From positions 3,337,474 to 3,401,473 of the forward strand of contig NZ_BMHD01000001.1 in the NCBI RefSeq assembly GCF_014640535.1: DNA of 64,000 nucleotides. Reading direction: 5' to 3'. The notes under the pieces were generated by a model that had not been told where the DNA came from, searched no databases, and worked only from the letters and a program-made list of their open reading frames with translations. The translations under genes were made by a program, and so were the position numbers. Positions 8,227-18,792 of the stretch are shown piece after piece (positions within the stretch are counted from its first letter, which is position 1; every line of letters starts with the position of its first letter). The DNA is from Cnuibacter physcomitrellae (GTDB lineage: Bacteria; Actinomycetota; Actinomycetes; Actinomycetales; Microbacteriaceae).

Positions 8227-9456
8227 GTGCGTCGCCTGGAGGTGATCGACGGGTCGAATCCGCACACCGTCGGCATCGCGCTGCGGGCGGCGCTCTCTCG
8301 CGAGGGGCCGGCCATCCTGCCGCGCGAGCGGGCGAAGCTGGGCGAGACGGCGCTGGGTGAGGCGGCGCCGGATGCGATCGGCGGCGATGTCCCGGACGAG
8401 GTCGCCCTCCCGGTCGCGCTGGTGGTCGAGACCTCGGGCTCGTCAGGGGCGCCGAAGCGGGTGGCGCTCAGCGCCGACGCCCTGCTCGCCTCGGCCGCCG
8501 GATCGGAGTCGGCCCTGGGCGGACCGGGGCAGTGGCTGCTCGCCCTCCCGACGCACTACGTGGCCGGCATCCAGGTGCTGGTGCGGTCGATCGCCGCGGG
8601 CACGACGCCGGTCGTCGCGTCCGCCGGCCGGTTCACGGCGCACGGCTTCGTCGACGCGGCGGCGGAGCTCGAGCATCCGGTGCGCTACACCTCGATCGTG
8701 CCGGTCCAGCTCGCCCGGCTCGTGGAGGCCGCCGAGCGCGCACCGGAGATCCGCTCCGCCGTCGCGCGGTTCGACGCCCTCCTCGTCGGCGGTCAGGCGC
8801 TGTCCCCGGCGCTGGCCGAACGGGCTCGCGCCCTCGGGTTCCGGGTCGTGCGCACGTACGGCTCGAGCGAGACCGCGGGCGGATGCGTCTACGACGGACT
8901 CCCGATCGGGCGCACGGTGGTGCGCGAGCGAGGGGGCGAGCTGCAGATCTCGGGCCCGTCGCTGGCGGAGGGATACCTCGACCCCGAGCTCACCGCCGAG
9001 CGCTTCCTCGTCGACGAGGGCGTGCGGTGGTATCGCACGGGAGACGCGGGCTCGGTCACCGAGACCGGCGACGCCGTGCACGTGCAGGTGAGCGGACGCC
9101 TCGACAACGTCATCATCTCGGGTGGCGTGAAGGTCGCGCTCGACCGGGTCGAACGCCTGGTGCAGGCCGTGCCGGGGTTCGAGCAGGCGGTGGTCGTGGC
9201 ACGCGACAGCGAGGAGTGGGGTCAGGTCCCGGTCGTGGTGACGGATGCGCGGGTGCCGGTGGGCGCGCTCTGGCGGCTGCGCGACGCCGTCGCCGAGGGG
9301 GCGGGCCGCGCCGCGGCCCCCGACGAGATCGTCGAGCTCGAGCGGCTGCCGCGGCTCGCGTCGGGCAAGCCCGACCGTGTCGGCCTCACCCGGACGCTCA
9401 CCGCATCCGCGGGACCGGGCAGCGACGGCGACGGGGTGACGGAGCCGGGGCCGTGA
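8227..9456 (+). CDS. menE: o-Succinylbenzoate-CoA ligase
   Basis: 409 residues, a short ANL-superfamily adenylating enzyme. It activates o-succinylbenzoate with ATP and CoA for MenB. Motifs in order are the P-loop ETSGSSGAPKRV, the aromatic/aryl motif RTYGSSETAGG, the adenylate-binding WYRTGDAG, the hinge VSGRLDNVIISGG, and the C-terminal catalytic Lys in RLASGKPDR. GTG at 8227 was chosen because a GGGGTGGGG stretch precedes it and it is the first start after the menB stop; GTG at 8218 is also possible. The protein is shorter than generic AMP-ligases, as is common for actinobacterial MenE. Confidence 0.93.
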   Translation: MRRLEVIDGSNPHTVGIALRAALSREGPAILPRERAKLGETALGEAAPDAIGGDVPDEVALPVALVVETSGSSGAPKRVALSADALLASAAGSESALGGPGQWLLALPTHYVAGIQVLVRSIAAGTTPVVASAGRFTAHGFVDAAAELEHPVRYTSIVPVQLARLVEAAERAPEIRSAVARFDALLVGGQALSPALAERARALGFRVVRTYGSSETAGGCVYDGLPIGRTVVRERGGELQISGPSLAEGYLDPELTAERFLVDEGVRWYRTGDAGSVTETGDAVHVQVSGRLDNVIISGGVKVALDRVERLVQAVPGFEQAVVVARDSEEWGQVPVVVTDARVPVGALWRLRDAVAEGAGRAAAPDEIVELERLPRLASGKPDRVGLTRTLTASAGPGSDGDGVTEPGP

Positions 9457-9542
9457 CGGGCCACGGAAGGGCTGCAGGCGCCGGCTCCGCGCCGCTCGGA
9501 TCGCTCTGCGACGACGCAGGAACGCCGCCAAGCGGTGAGGGC

Positions 9543-9548
9543 TAGTAT
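9543..9548 (+). promoter_or_regulatory. Leaderless -10 (TAGTAT)
   Basis: TAGTAT, seven bases, then ATG at 9556. This supports the ATG over the in-frame GTG at 9535, which would lie upstream of the -10. Confidence 0.6.
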
Positions 9549-9555
9549 TCAGCCG

Positions 9556-10584
9556 ATGTCGAAGACGAAGAAGCGCCCCTCGGGTCACCCCGCGCGCACC
9601 GCAGACGGCGGCCGACCCGGTCGCACCGTGAGCGACTCCGGTCGCCAGAACGCCGGCAGCCGCGGTCGCAACGCGGGCCGGTCGGGCGCCACGAAGAAGA
9701 CGGGGAAGTCGCGGTCAGCGGTCCGGGCGTGGATCTCGGGTGCTCGTCTGCGCACGCTGCCCCTCTCCATCGCGCCGGTCGCGCTCGGCACGGGGGCTGC
9801 CATGGTCCCGACGGAGGACATCTCGAAGCTCCGCGTGCTGCTGTGCCTCCTCGTCGCGGTGTTCCTGCAGATCGGCGTGAACTACGCCAACGACTACTCC
9901 GACGGCGTCCGGGGCACGGATGCGTTCCGGGTCGGGCCGCCTCGCCTCACCGGATCGGGGGCGGTCAGGCCCCGGACGGTCCTCATCGTGGCGCTGACCT
10001 TCTTCGCGCTCGCGGCCGTGTCGGGTCTCGTGGTCGTCGTGCTCACCGGGTACTGGTGGCTGCTCGCGGTCGGAGTCGTCGCCATCCTCGCCGGGTGGTT
10101 CTACACCGGCGGCAAGCATCCGTACGGGTACTACGCCCTCGGTGAGCTGTTCGTGTTCGTGTTCTTCGGGCTGGTCGCCACGGCGGGCACCACGTTCATC
10201 CTCGCCGGTGAGGTGAACACGGAGTCGTGGCTGGGAGGGATCGCCATCGGTGCGCTGGCCTGCGCCGTGCTCATGGCCAACAACATCCGCGACATCGAGC
10301 AGGACAAGCTGGCGAAGAAGCGCACGCTCTCGGTGCTCATCGGCCGGACGGCCTCGCGGGTCGTGTACGTGGTGTGGCTGGTGATCGCGTACGCGGTGCT
10401 CGCGTTCCTGTCGCTGCTCTACCCGAAGGCGCCGCTGGTGTTCTTCACCCTGCTGCTCTCCGCGCCGGCGACGGTCATCATGCTCACGGCGAAGACGCCG
10501 AAGGAGTTCATCCTGGTGCTGCAGCTCACGAGCTTCTGCGCGCTCGCCTACGGCGTGGGGCTGGGGCTCGCGCTCGGGTACTGA
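9556..10584 (+). CDS. menA: 1,4-Dihydroxy-2-naphthoate polyprenyltransferase
   Basis: 342 residues. A basic, Gly/Arg-rich cytoplasmic N-terminus (about 1-55) precedes a UbiA-fold membrane domain with about nine helices. Both prenyl-diphosphate/Mg-binding motifs are visible: NYANDYSDGVRGTD (about residues 112-125) and NNIRDIEQDKLAKKRT (about 249-264). MenA attaches the isoprenoid tail to DHNA at the membrane. It has its own leaderless promoter 98 bases after menE. Confidence 0.96.
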   Translation: MSKTKKRPSGHPARTADGGRPGRTVSDSGRQNAGSRGRNAGRSGATKKTGKSRSAVRAWISGARLRTLPLSIAPVALGTGAAMVPTEDISKLRVLLCLLVAVFLQIGVNYANDYSDGVRGTDAFRVGPPRLTGSGAVRPRTVLIVALTFFALAAVSGLVVVVLTGYWWLLAVGVVAILAGWFYTGGKHPYGYYALGELFVFVFFGLVATAGTTFILAGEVNTESWLGGIAIGALACAVLMANNIRDIEQDKLAKKRTLSVLIGRTASRVVYVVWLVIAYAVLAFLSLLYPKAPLVFFTLLLSAPATVIMLTAKTPKEFILVLQLTSFCALAYGVGLGLALGY

Positions 10585-10590
10585 CCGCAG

Positions 10591-10941
10591 CTACTTGGTG
10601 TCGGGCTGGTCCTCGACCACCGGCGCGTCGGCGGGGCGCTCGTCGGATCCGCTCGTCTCCGGCTGGTCGTCGACGGCGCGGTCCTCGACGCTCTCGTCCT
10701 CCGAGACGCGAGCGGGGGCCGCTGACCTGGCCGAGCGGTTGGCACGGGCGTCGTAGAGGGTCTTCGACGCCTCCTCACGGGGTCGCCGCAGGAAGATGAT
10801 CGAGATGCACAGGGCGATGATCGCGGCGAGGATGGCCGCCACCCACGGGACGATCTGCAGGAAGAGCAGGAGGGCGAGCACGACCGCGAAGACGCCCAGG
10901 CGGATGAGCGAGTACAGGATCCACGTGCGGCCGGAGTTCAC
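10591..10941 (-). CDS. DUF4229 small membrane protein
   Basis: 116 residues from a GTG start. Two hydrophobic helices (about 8-30 and 33-50) are followed by RRPREEASKTLYDAR and a disordered acidic tail rich in Asp, Glu and Pro. The helix pair plus the basic linker is the DUF4229 pattern. It is nested antisense between menA and the PLDc_N gene, a position it keeps in related actinobacterial menaquinone clusters; function unknown. The TAGAAT hexamer six bases upstream of the GTG supports the start. Confidence 0.8.
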   Translation of the reverse strand: MNSGRTWILYSLIRLGVFAVVLALLLFLQIVPWVAAILAAIIALCISIIFLRRPREEASKTLYDARANRSARSAAPARVSEDESVEDRAVDDQPETSGSDERPADAPVVEDQPDTK

Positions 10942-10947
10942 CCTGGA

Positions 10948-10953
10948 ATTCTA
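10948..10953 (-). promoter_or_regulatory. Leaderless -10 (TAGAAT, minus strand)
   Basis: On the minus strand TAGAAT is followed by six bases and the GTG of the DUF4229 gene. Confidence 0.55.
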
Positions 10954-11023
10954 GGCGGCGCATCCTGAGCGGGCGCTCGGCGGTCGGGCAGCCAACACGC
11001 AGTCGGCGCCCGTGAGGCGGGGG

Positions 11024-11029
11024 TACCAT
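11024..11029 (+). promoter_or_regulatory. Leaderless -10 (TACCAT)
   Basis: TACCAT, six bases, then ATG at 11036. It probably drives the PLDc_N gene and menD together. Confidence 0.55.
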
Positions 11030-11035
11030 CTGAGC

Positions 11036-11392
11036 ATGGCCCGCCTGCTGCTCGTGCTCGTCATCGTCGTGGTGGCGTTCACGATCTATGCGCTGGTCGA
11101 CAGCTTGATGCTCCAGAGGGCGCGCATCCGCGGTCTGCCGCGCTGGGCGTGGGCGCTCGTCATCCTCCTGCTGCCTCCGATCGGCGGCGTGCTCTGGTTC
11201 CTCATCGGGCGCGGCGCGAAGCGCGGTGCGGCACCTCGCCCTCGTGTGCTGGGCCCCGACGACGACCCCGACTTCCTCGGCACCATGCGCGCCCCCACGC
11301 GGTCGCCGAGCGACGACGAGCGTCTCCGCGAGCTCGAGCAGCAGCTGTCCGACATGGACGACGAGCAGGACAACGGTAGAAAAGAACGGTGA
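11036..11392 (+). CDS. PLD-nuclease N-terminal-domain membrane protein
   Basis: 118 residues. Two membrane helices (about 2-22 and 40-62) match the PLDc_N domain, including RIRGLPRWAWALVILLLPP and GGVLWFLIGRG. The C-terminal half is charged and ends in a helix with Glu/Asp/Gln repeats (RLRELEQQLSDMDDEQ), a possible short coiled coil. It overlaps menD by four bases (GTGA), so the two are translationally coupled. PLDc_N proteins of this size are not nucleases; the role beside menD is unknown. Confidence 0.8.
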   Translation: MARLLLVLVIVVVAFTIYALVDSLMLQRARIRGLPRWAWALVILLLPPIGGVLWFLIGRGAKRGAAPRPRVLGPDDDPDFLGTMRAPTRSPSDDERLRELEQQLSDMDDEQDNGRKER

Positions 11393-13134
11393 GCGTCCCT
11401 AGCCCCGCGGCCACGTTCGCGGCTCGGCTGGTCGACGAGCTCTCCCGGCTCGGTGTGCGGCACGCCGTCGTCGCCCCCGGCTCCCGTTCGCAGGCCCTCG
11501 CCCTCGCCCTCGCCGATCTCGAGGCGCGCGGCGGCATCACGGTCCACGTCCGCATCGACGAGCGCGACGCGGGGTTCCTCGCCCTGGGGCTCGCGGTCGA
11601 GTCGGGGGTGCCGGCCCTCGTGGTGACGACCTCGGGCACCGCGGTGGCGAACCTGCTGCCCGCCGTCGCCGAGGCCTCGCACAGCGGGGTGCCGATGATC
11701 GTGCTGAGCGCCGACCGCCCGGCGGCACTCCGCGGGACGGGCTCGAACCAGACGACGTGGCAACCGGGGATGTTCGGGCGGTTCGTGCGGCTGGAGCACG
11801 ACGTCGCCGCGCCCGACGCGTCCGGGATGCCGGATCCGGTCGCCCTCGCCGCCGCAGCGCACGCGGCCGCGACCGGCACGACCGGCGCGGACGGCACCGT
11901 CGGCGCGACGGGCACCGACCCCGGGCCGGTGCATCTCAACCTGCAATTCTCGGAGCCTCTCTCGGGGGAGCTGCTCTCGGATCTCCCGGTGCGGCCCGCC
12001 CTCGCCTCATCCTCTCCCCGCGCGTCGGCCGCCCGCCCGGCCGTGGAGGTCCGGTCGTCGCTGCATCTCGCGCGGGGTCCGCGCACCGTGGTGATCGCCG
12101 GGCACGGGGCGGGCGAGGGCGCTGCCGCGCTCGCCGCATCCGCCGGGTGGCCGCTGCTGGCCGAGGTGTCGAGCGGATCGCGCTTCGGTCCCGACCTCGT
12201 CGTCGCCTACCGCGAGCTGCTCTCCGACGCCGAGTTCGGCGGTCGGGTCGAGCGCGCGGTCGTGTTCGGGCATCCCACCCTCTCGCGGCAGGTGCCCGCC
12301 CTGCTGGCGCGTCCGGACGTGGAGGTCGTCGTCGTCCGGGGCGCGGGCGAGCCCGTCGTCCCCCGACCGGATGCGGTGGTCGTCGATGCGCTCGACGCCG
12401 ACCCGTTCGACCGGTCCGACAGAGAGGCACGCGCCTGGCTGGGCAGCTGGGTCTTCGCGAGCCGAGCCCTGGTCGACGCTGCGGACGACGACATCGCGTC
12501 CGTGGGCGAGGTGGAGGCCGGCACCTGGGACCTCGCCGACCGCCGGGACTACGCGAAGGGGGAGCTCGCCGCCCTCCGCGCCCCGATCACACGACGCACG
12601 CTGGGCCTCGCCGTGTGGCGGGCGAGCTGGCCGCACGACCGCCTGCTGCTCGGCGCGTCCCGGCTCATCCGCGAGCTCGACGCGGCGGCGCCCGGCAAGC
12701 GGATCCCCGTGCACGCCAACCGCGGCCTCGCCGGCATCGACGGGACGGTGTCGACCGCGATGGGGATCGCCGTCGCCTCCCAGTCCGCGGATGCGCGCGG
12801 CGTCGGTGTGACCCGGGTGCTCCTCGGCGACCTCGCGCTCCTGCACGATGCGGGCGGGCTGCTCGTGCCGAGGGGCGAGAGGCGTCCCCGGGTGCAGGTC
12901 ATCGTCGGGAACGACGGCGGGGGCACGATCTTCGACGGGCTCGAGGTGGCGGCAAGCGCCGACCCGGGCGCCTTCGACCGCCTGATGTACACCCCGCACG
13001 ACGTCGACCTCGCGTCCCTCGCCGCCGCCTACGGCTGGCAGCACCAGCGCGTCCCCGGCCGCGGCGCCCTCGACCAGGCCCTCGCGAGCCCTCCTCCTGG
13101 CCTGAGCCTCCTCGAGGTCCCCCTCTCCCGCTGA
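11389..13134 (+). CDS. menD: SEPHCHC synthase MenD
   Basis: 581 residues, thiamine-diphosphate enzyme. It joins isochorismate and 2-oxoglutarate as the first committed menaquinone step. The N-terminal domain has the MenD signature HAVVAPGSRSQALALAL and the glutamate-containing segment RIDERDAGFLALG; the C-terminal domain has the ThDP/Mg segment NDGGGTIFDGLE. The GTG start overlaps the preceding stop as GTGA. The middle carries a Thr/Gly-rich insert (ATGTTGADGTVGATGT, about residues 162-178) that looks like a local expansion. The next gene is 378 bases away. Confidence 0.96.
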   Translation: MSVPSPAATFAARLVDELSRLGVRHAVVAPGSRSQALALALADLEARGGITVHVRIDERDAGFLALGLAVESGVPALVVTTSGTAVANLLPAVAEASHSGVPMIVLSADRPAALRGTGSNQTTWQPGMFGRFVRLEHDVAAPDASGMPDPVALAAAAHAAATGTTGADGTVGATGTDPGPVHLNLQFSEPLSGELLSDLPVRPALASSSPRASAARPAVEVRSSLHLARGPRTVVIAGHGAGEGAAALAASAGWPLLAEVSSGSRFGPDLVVAYRELLSDAEFGGRVERAVVFGHPTLSRQVPALLARPDVEVVVVRGAGEPVVPRPDAVVVDALDADPFDRSDREARAWLGSWVFASRALVDAADDDIASVGEVEAGTWDLADRRDYAKGELAALRAPITRRTLGLAVWRASWPHDRLLLGASRLIRELDAAAPGKRIPVHANRGLAGIDGTVSTAMGIAVASQSADARGVGVTRVLLGDLALLHDAGGLLVPRGERRPRVQVIVGNDGGGTIFDGLEVAASADPGAFDRLMYTPHDVDLASLAAAYGWQHQRVPGRGALDQALASPPPGLSLLEVPLSR

Positions 13135-13254
13135 CCTGCCCCGCCCTGTCCTCCACCGCGGGGGTGCGGTGCGGGGGCGCGGTGCGGGCTCCGACGCGGG
13201 GCCGCGGCGCGCTGTCGGCGCTGCTCACGCTGTTCGCGCGGTCCGGCTGCCGGT

Positions 13255-13304
13255 GCCAACTCCGGACTTTCGCGCCGCCGCGCCGCCGGAAGTCCGGAGT
13301 TGGC
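13255..13304. repeat. 15-bp inverted repeat in the menD-recQ gap
   Basis: GCCAACTCCGGACTT (13255-13269) pairs perfectly with AAGTCCGGAGTTGGC (13290-13304), 20-base loop. A third half-copy, CTCCGGAGTTG, follows at 13321. The 13135-13512 gap holds no gene I can support; apart from this structure and the recQ promoter it is G+C-rich sequence without pattern. A menD terminator is possible, but there is no T-tract. Confidence 0.6.
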
Positions 13305-13500
13305 TCGTATCCGCCTGAATCTCCGGAGTTGTCCCAGGCCTGGGAAGCGCGGTCCACGACATCGGGCGCCGTGCGACCCAGGGGGCGGGGTGCGCGGCGC
13401 CGCGCCCGACGCGGGGCGCGGCGAGTCCTGCACCGGAGGGCGGGGCGGGGGCGGTGTCCACAGGGAGCGGATGCGCGGGGCGGGGGTCGGAGGGGCGAAC

Positions 13501-13506
13501 TAGGCT
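13501..13506 (+). promoter_or_regulatory. Leaderless -10 (TAGGCT)
   Basis: TAGGCT, six bases, then the recQ GTG at 13513. Confidence 0.6.
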
Positions 13507-13512
13507 CGTGGG

Positions 13513-15606
<2,094 letters not shown>

Positions 15607-15683
15607 CCTCGTCCCCCTGATCCCGACACCGCGTCTGTGAGCCTCGTCCTCCATGGGCCCTCGCGGGGCTCCTCTGCGGGATC

Positions 15684-16062
15684 GAGTGCTCACTTCGTGT
15701 GCGACCCCGCGCGAGATGGCGCCAATACCGCGCACTCAGTGTCCCGTCGGGTGCGACAGCACGCCCGTTCGTGGGTGCGCAGAAGGCGAGCACCCGGCCT
15801 CCGTCGGTGTGACGAGGCCCGCGAGATCGAAAGCTCACTTTGTGCGCGATCCCGTGCGCGATGGCGCGAGAAGTGAGCACTCGGGGTCCTGCCGTTCATC
15901 GCGCAGCGCCCTCGCGGGCTCGAGTGCTCAATCTCGGCGCAGCTTTGCGGCCGATGGCACCAAGAGTGAGCACTCGGCTCCGTCGGCGTGGCGAGGCTCC
16001 ACGGGATCGAGTGCTCACTTCGTGTGCGACCCCGGGCCAGATGGCGCCACAAGTGAGCACTC
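15684..16062. repeat. Cluster of four 54-bp palindromic repeat units
   Basis: Units at 15684-15737, 15829-15882, 15922-15975 and 16009-16062 are each exactly 54 bases. They are bounded by GAGTGCTCACTT on the left and AAGTGAGCACTC on the right, with a conserved GATGGCgCc before the right arm. The linkers share CTCCGTCGGYGTGRCGAGGC. A decayed fifth copy ends near 15794. The last unit has perfect 12-bp arms; the third shows a T-A to C-G change in both arms at the same pair. The 612-base gap after recQ (15607-16218) contains no gene I can support; this cluster fills most of it. Confidence 0.85.
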
Positions 16063-16082
16063 AGCATCCGGGCGACCCGGGC

Positions 16083-16118
16083 GCGCGCCACGCGAGCAGC
16101 GCGCGCCACGCGAGCAGC
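16083..16118. repeat. Tandem 18-bp repeat
   Basis: GCGCGCCACGCGAGCAGC occurs twice head to tail (16083-16100, 16101-16118), followed by a partial third copy. It sits between the palindrome cluster and the promoter of the amide-ligase operon. Confidence 0.7.
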
Positions 16119-16206
16119 GCGCGGGAGAGCAGCCCGCGCGGGCGGCGGGCGAGGGCGGCGGCTGGCAAGGATCCGCGGATCCCGGGCGCAACGCGGGCGC
16201 TCCCCG

Positions 16207-16212
16207 TAGGGT
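16207..16212 (+). promoter_or_regulatory. Leaderless -10 (TAGGGT)
   Basis: TAGGGT, six bases, then ATG at 16219. It drives the three-gene amide-ligase/amidotransferase/peptidase operon and excludes the in-frame GTG at 16213. Confidence 0.6.
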
Positions 16213-16218
16213 GTGGCC

Positions 16219-18792
16219 ATGGCCGCGGAGTTGACCCTGGGCGCAGAGGAAGAGCTCCACCTGATCGATCTGGAGAGCTCGAAGCTCTCGGCGCGCGCGC
16301 CGCAGCTGCTCTCCAGACTCCCGTCGGAGAGCTACTCCGCCGAGATCCAACGCACCACCGTCGAGACGAACACCGAGCCGGTGAGCACCCTCGACGGCCT
16401 CCGCGAGGAGATCCTCCGCCTGCGCAAGGGCGTGATCGACATCGCGGAGCCCGAGGGGATCGGCATCGCGGCGGTCGGCACCGCGCCGCGCAGCGCCTTC
16501 GCCGACTTCGAGCTCACCACGACGGGCCGTTACGGGCGGATGCAGGAGCAGTACCGGCTCCTGGTCGACGAGCAGCTGATCTGCGGCACGCAGATCCACG
16601 TGGGCGTCTCCGACCGCGATCTCGCCGTCGAGATCGCGCAGCGCGTCTCCGACCACCTGCCGACCCTGCTCGCGATCAGCGCCAGCTCGCCCTACTGGAA
16701 CGGGCACGACACCGGCTACTCGAGCATCCGCTCGATCATCTGGCAGCGGTGGCCGAGCGCGGGGGCGACGGGTCAGCTGGCCTCGGCGGCGGAGTACGAC
16801 CAGCTGCTCGAGGACCTCATCCACTCCGGGGTGATCGCCGACTCGAAGATGGCCTACTTCGAGGTCCGGCCGTCGTCTCACGCCCCGACCCTCGAGCTGC
16901 GCGTCTGCGACGCCTGTCCGATCGTCGACGACGCCGTGCTCATCGCCGGCCTCTTCCGCGCCGCGGTGAGGGCGGCCGAGGACGACATCCTCGCGGGCAG
17001 GCCCTACCGACCGGCGGCGGCGCCGCTGCATCGCGCGGCGATGTGGCAGGCCGCGCGGAGCGGTCTGACCGCCGACCTGCTCGACGACGAGGAGCATCCG
17101 CGCCCGATCGCCGCTGCCCACGCGGTCCGGCGTCTCACCCGGCGCCTGCGCCCGCAGCTCGAGGAGCTGGGCGACTGGGAGCAGGTGCACGAGCTGTCCG
17201 AGGTGCTGCTGGCCCGCGGCAACTCCGCCGACCGCCAGCGAGCGGCGTTCGCCGAGCGCGGCGACCTCGACGACGTCGTGCGGCTCGTGGTCGAGGAGAC
17301 GCACGGCCCGGCCTCAGGCCGCGTCGCTGCGGTGCCGGCGCTCCGCTCCTACCCGGTGCGCGCCGGCGACGAGGCGGTGAGCGCGGGCTCGACGCCGAAG
17401 CCGCTCTACCGCGACCTCGTCGCCTTCTTCGAGGGGCGCTCGCGCGAGGAGATCGAGGAGCGGATGGCGGCCGGCGCGACGTGGGTGCGTGCCCACGAGA
17501 TGACGTTCGGGGTCGACGGCGACTCGATCGACTTCGACGTCGATCTCGTCCCGCGGCTGATCAACGCCCACGAGTGGGCCGAGATCACCGCGGGTGTGGT
17601 GCAGCGGGCCCGCGCGCTCGAGGCCTTCCTGCAGGACGTCTACGGCGAGCAGCGTGTGCTGCGCGACGGCCTGCTGCCGCGCAGCGCCGTCGAGGAGTCG
17701 CCGGGCTGGCGCGACGAGGCACGGAGGCTTCCCTCGGGAGCCCTGCGCGCCCCCGTGCTCGGCTTCGACCTCGTCCGCAACGAGTTCGGCGGATGGCGCG
17801 TGCTCGAGGACAACGTGCGCAATCCCAGCGGCATCACCTATGCCGTGGCCGCGCGTCGCCTCATGGATGCGGTCGTGCCCGACCTGCCGCGGCCTCCCGG
17901 GCTCCTCACCCCCTCGTCGTCCTTCCGTCTCCTCAGGTCCGCGCTGCTCGCGCCCGCCGGCGGCGAGGGCGTGGTCGCTCTCCTCTCCTCGGGCCCGGGG
18001 AGCACCGCGTGGTTCGAGCACCGCACCCTCGCCGCGGGAGCGAACCTCCTGCTGCTCACCGTCGACGACCTCTCGGTCGAGGGCGGGCGGGTCATCGAGC
18101 GCGGCTCGGGCACCCCCATCGACACCCTGTACCTGCGTCTCGACGTCGAACTGCCAGAGGCGGTCGACCGATCGGGGCGGGCGGTCGGCGCCGAGGTGAT
18201 GGACGTGGCCGAGCGCGGCGCCGTGCATCTCGTGAACGCGCCGGGCAACGGGATCGCCGACGACAAGGCGATGTACTGCTCGGTGCCCGAGCTGATCGCG
18301 TACTACCTCGGTGAGCGTCCCGCCCTCGAGTCGGTGCCCACCTACCGCACCTCCGACGAGACGGAGCGCCGAGCCGTGCTCGGGCGGCTGGGCGAGCTCG
18401 TCACGAAGCCCGTCGACGGACACGGCGGCCACGGCGTGCTGATCGGACCGGCGGCGACGGCGTCCGAGGTGGCCGAGCGGCGAGCGGCGATCGCCGCCGA
18501 TCCCGGCGACTGGGTGGCGCAGGAGGTGGTGGCGCTGTCGACGCATCCGACCTTCGGGCGCTTCGCAGACGGCCCGGCCCTCGAACCGCGGCACGTCGAC
18601 CTGCGCGTCTTCGTCTACGCCACCGGTCCGGACCAGTACACGGTGGCCGATGCGGCCTTCACGCGGGTGGCGCGCCAGGGGAGCATGGTCGTGAACTCCT
18701 CGCAGGGCGGCGGCGCGAAGGACACCTGGATCGTCGGACCCGCGACCGCCCCCGGGGTCCTCGCCGGAGAGCGCGGAACGGAGGAGGGCTGA
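16219..18792 (+). CDS. Fusion: GCS2-type carboxylate-amine ligase + circularly permuted ATP-grasp ligase
   Basis: 857 residues with two ATP-dependent amide-bond domains. Residues 1 to about 370 are a YbdK/GCS2 glutamate-cysteine-ligase-like domain (LGAEEELHLID; GTQIHVGVSD; YFEVRPSSHAPTLELRVCD). Residues about 395-857 are a COG2308-type circularly permuted ATP-grasp, with VLEDNVRNPSGITYAVAAR, TKPVDGHGGHGVLIG and VVNSSQGGGAKDTWIVG. These families are usually separate proteins. The stop overlaps the start of an asparagine-synthase-like gene (TGATG), and an S9 peptidase gene follows by ATGA overlap. The likely product is a small gamma-glutamyl or other peptide-like compound that is then amidated; the substrates cannot be read from sequence. 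Glutathione or mycothiol synthesis is unlikely given the partners. Confidence 0.88.
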   Translation: MAAELTLGAEEELHLIDLESSKLSARAPQLLSRLPSESYSAEIQRTTVETNTEPVSTLDGLREEILRLRKGVIDIAEPEGIGIAAVGTAPRSAFADFELTTTGRYGRMQEQYRLLVDEQLICGTQIHVGVSDRDLAVEIAQRVSDHLPTLLAISASSPYWNGHDTGYSSIRSIIWQRWPSAGATGQLASAAEYDQLLEDLIHSGVIADSKMAYFEVRPSSHAPTLELRVCDACPIVDDAVLIAGLFRAAVRAAEDDILAGRPYRPAAAPLHRAAMWQAARSGLTADLLDDEEHPRPIAAAHAVRRLTRRLRPQLEELGDWEQVHELSEVLLARGNSADRQRAAFAERGDLDDVVRLVVEETHGPASGRVAAVPALRSYPVRAGDEAVSAGSTPKPLYRDLVAFFEGRSREEIEERMAAGATWVRAHEMTFGVDGDSIDFDVDLVPRLINAHEWAEITAGVVQRARALEAFLQDVYGEQRVLRDGLLPRSAVEESPGWRDEARRLPSGALRAPVLGFDLVRNEFGGWRVLEDNVRNPSGITYAVAARRLMDAVVPDLPRPPGLLTPSSSFRLLRSALLAPAGGEGVVALLSSGPGSTAWFEHRTLAAGANLLLLTVDDLSVEGGRVIERGSGTPIDTLYLRLDVELPEAVDRSGRAVGAEVMDVAERGAVHLVNAPGNGIADDKAMYCSVPELIAYYLGERPALESVPTYRTSDETERRAVLGRLGELVTKPVDGHGGHGVLIGPAATASEVAERRAAIAADPGDWVAQEVVALSTHPTFGRFADGPALEPRHVDLRVFVYATGPDQYTVADAAFTRVARQGSMVVNSSQGGGAKDTWIVGPATAPGVLAGERGTEEG

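Noticed and set aside
15684-16062. CRISPR array
   Set aside because: The units are palindromic, differ in sequence, have unequal spacing and homologous linkers rather than unique spacers, and no cas gene is present.
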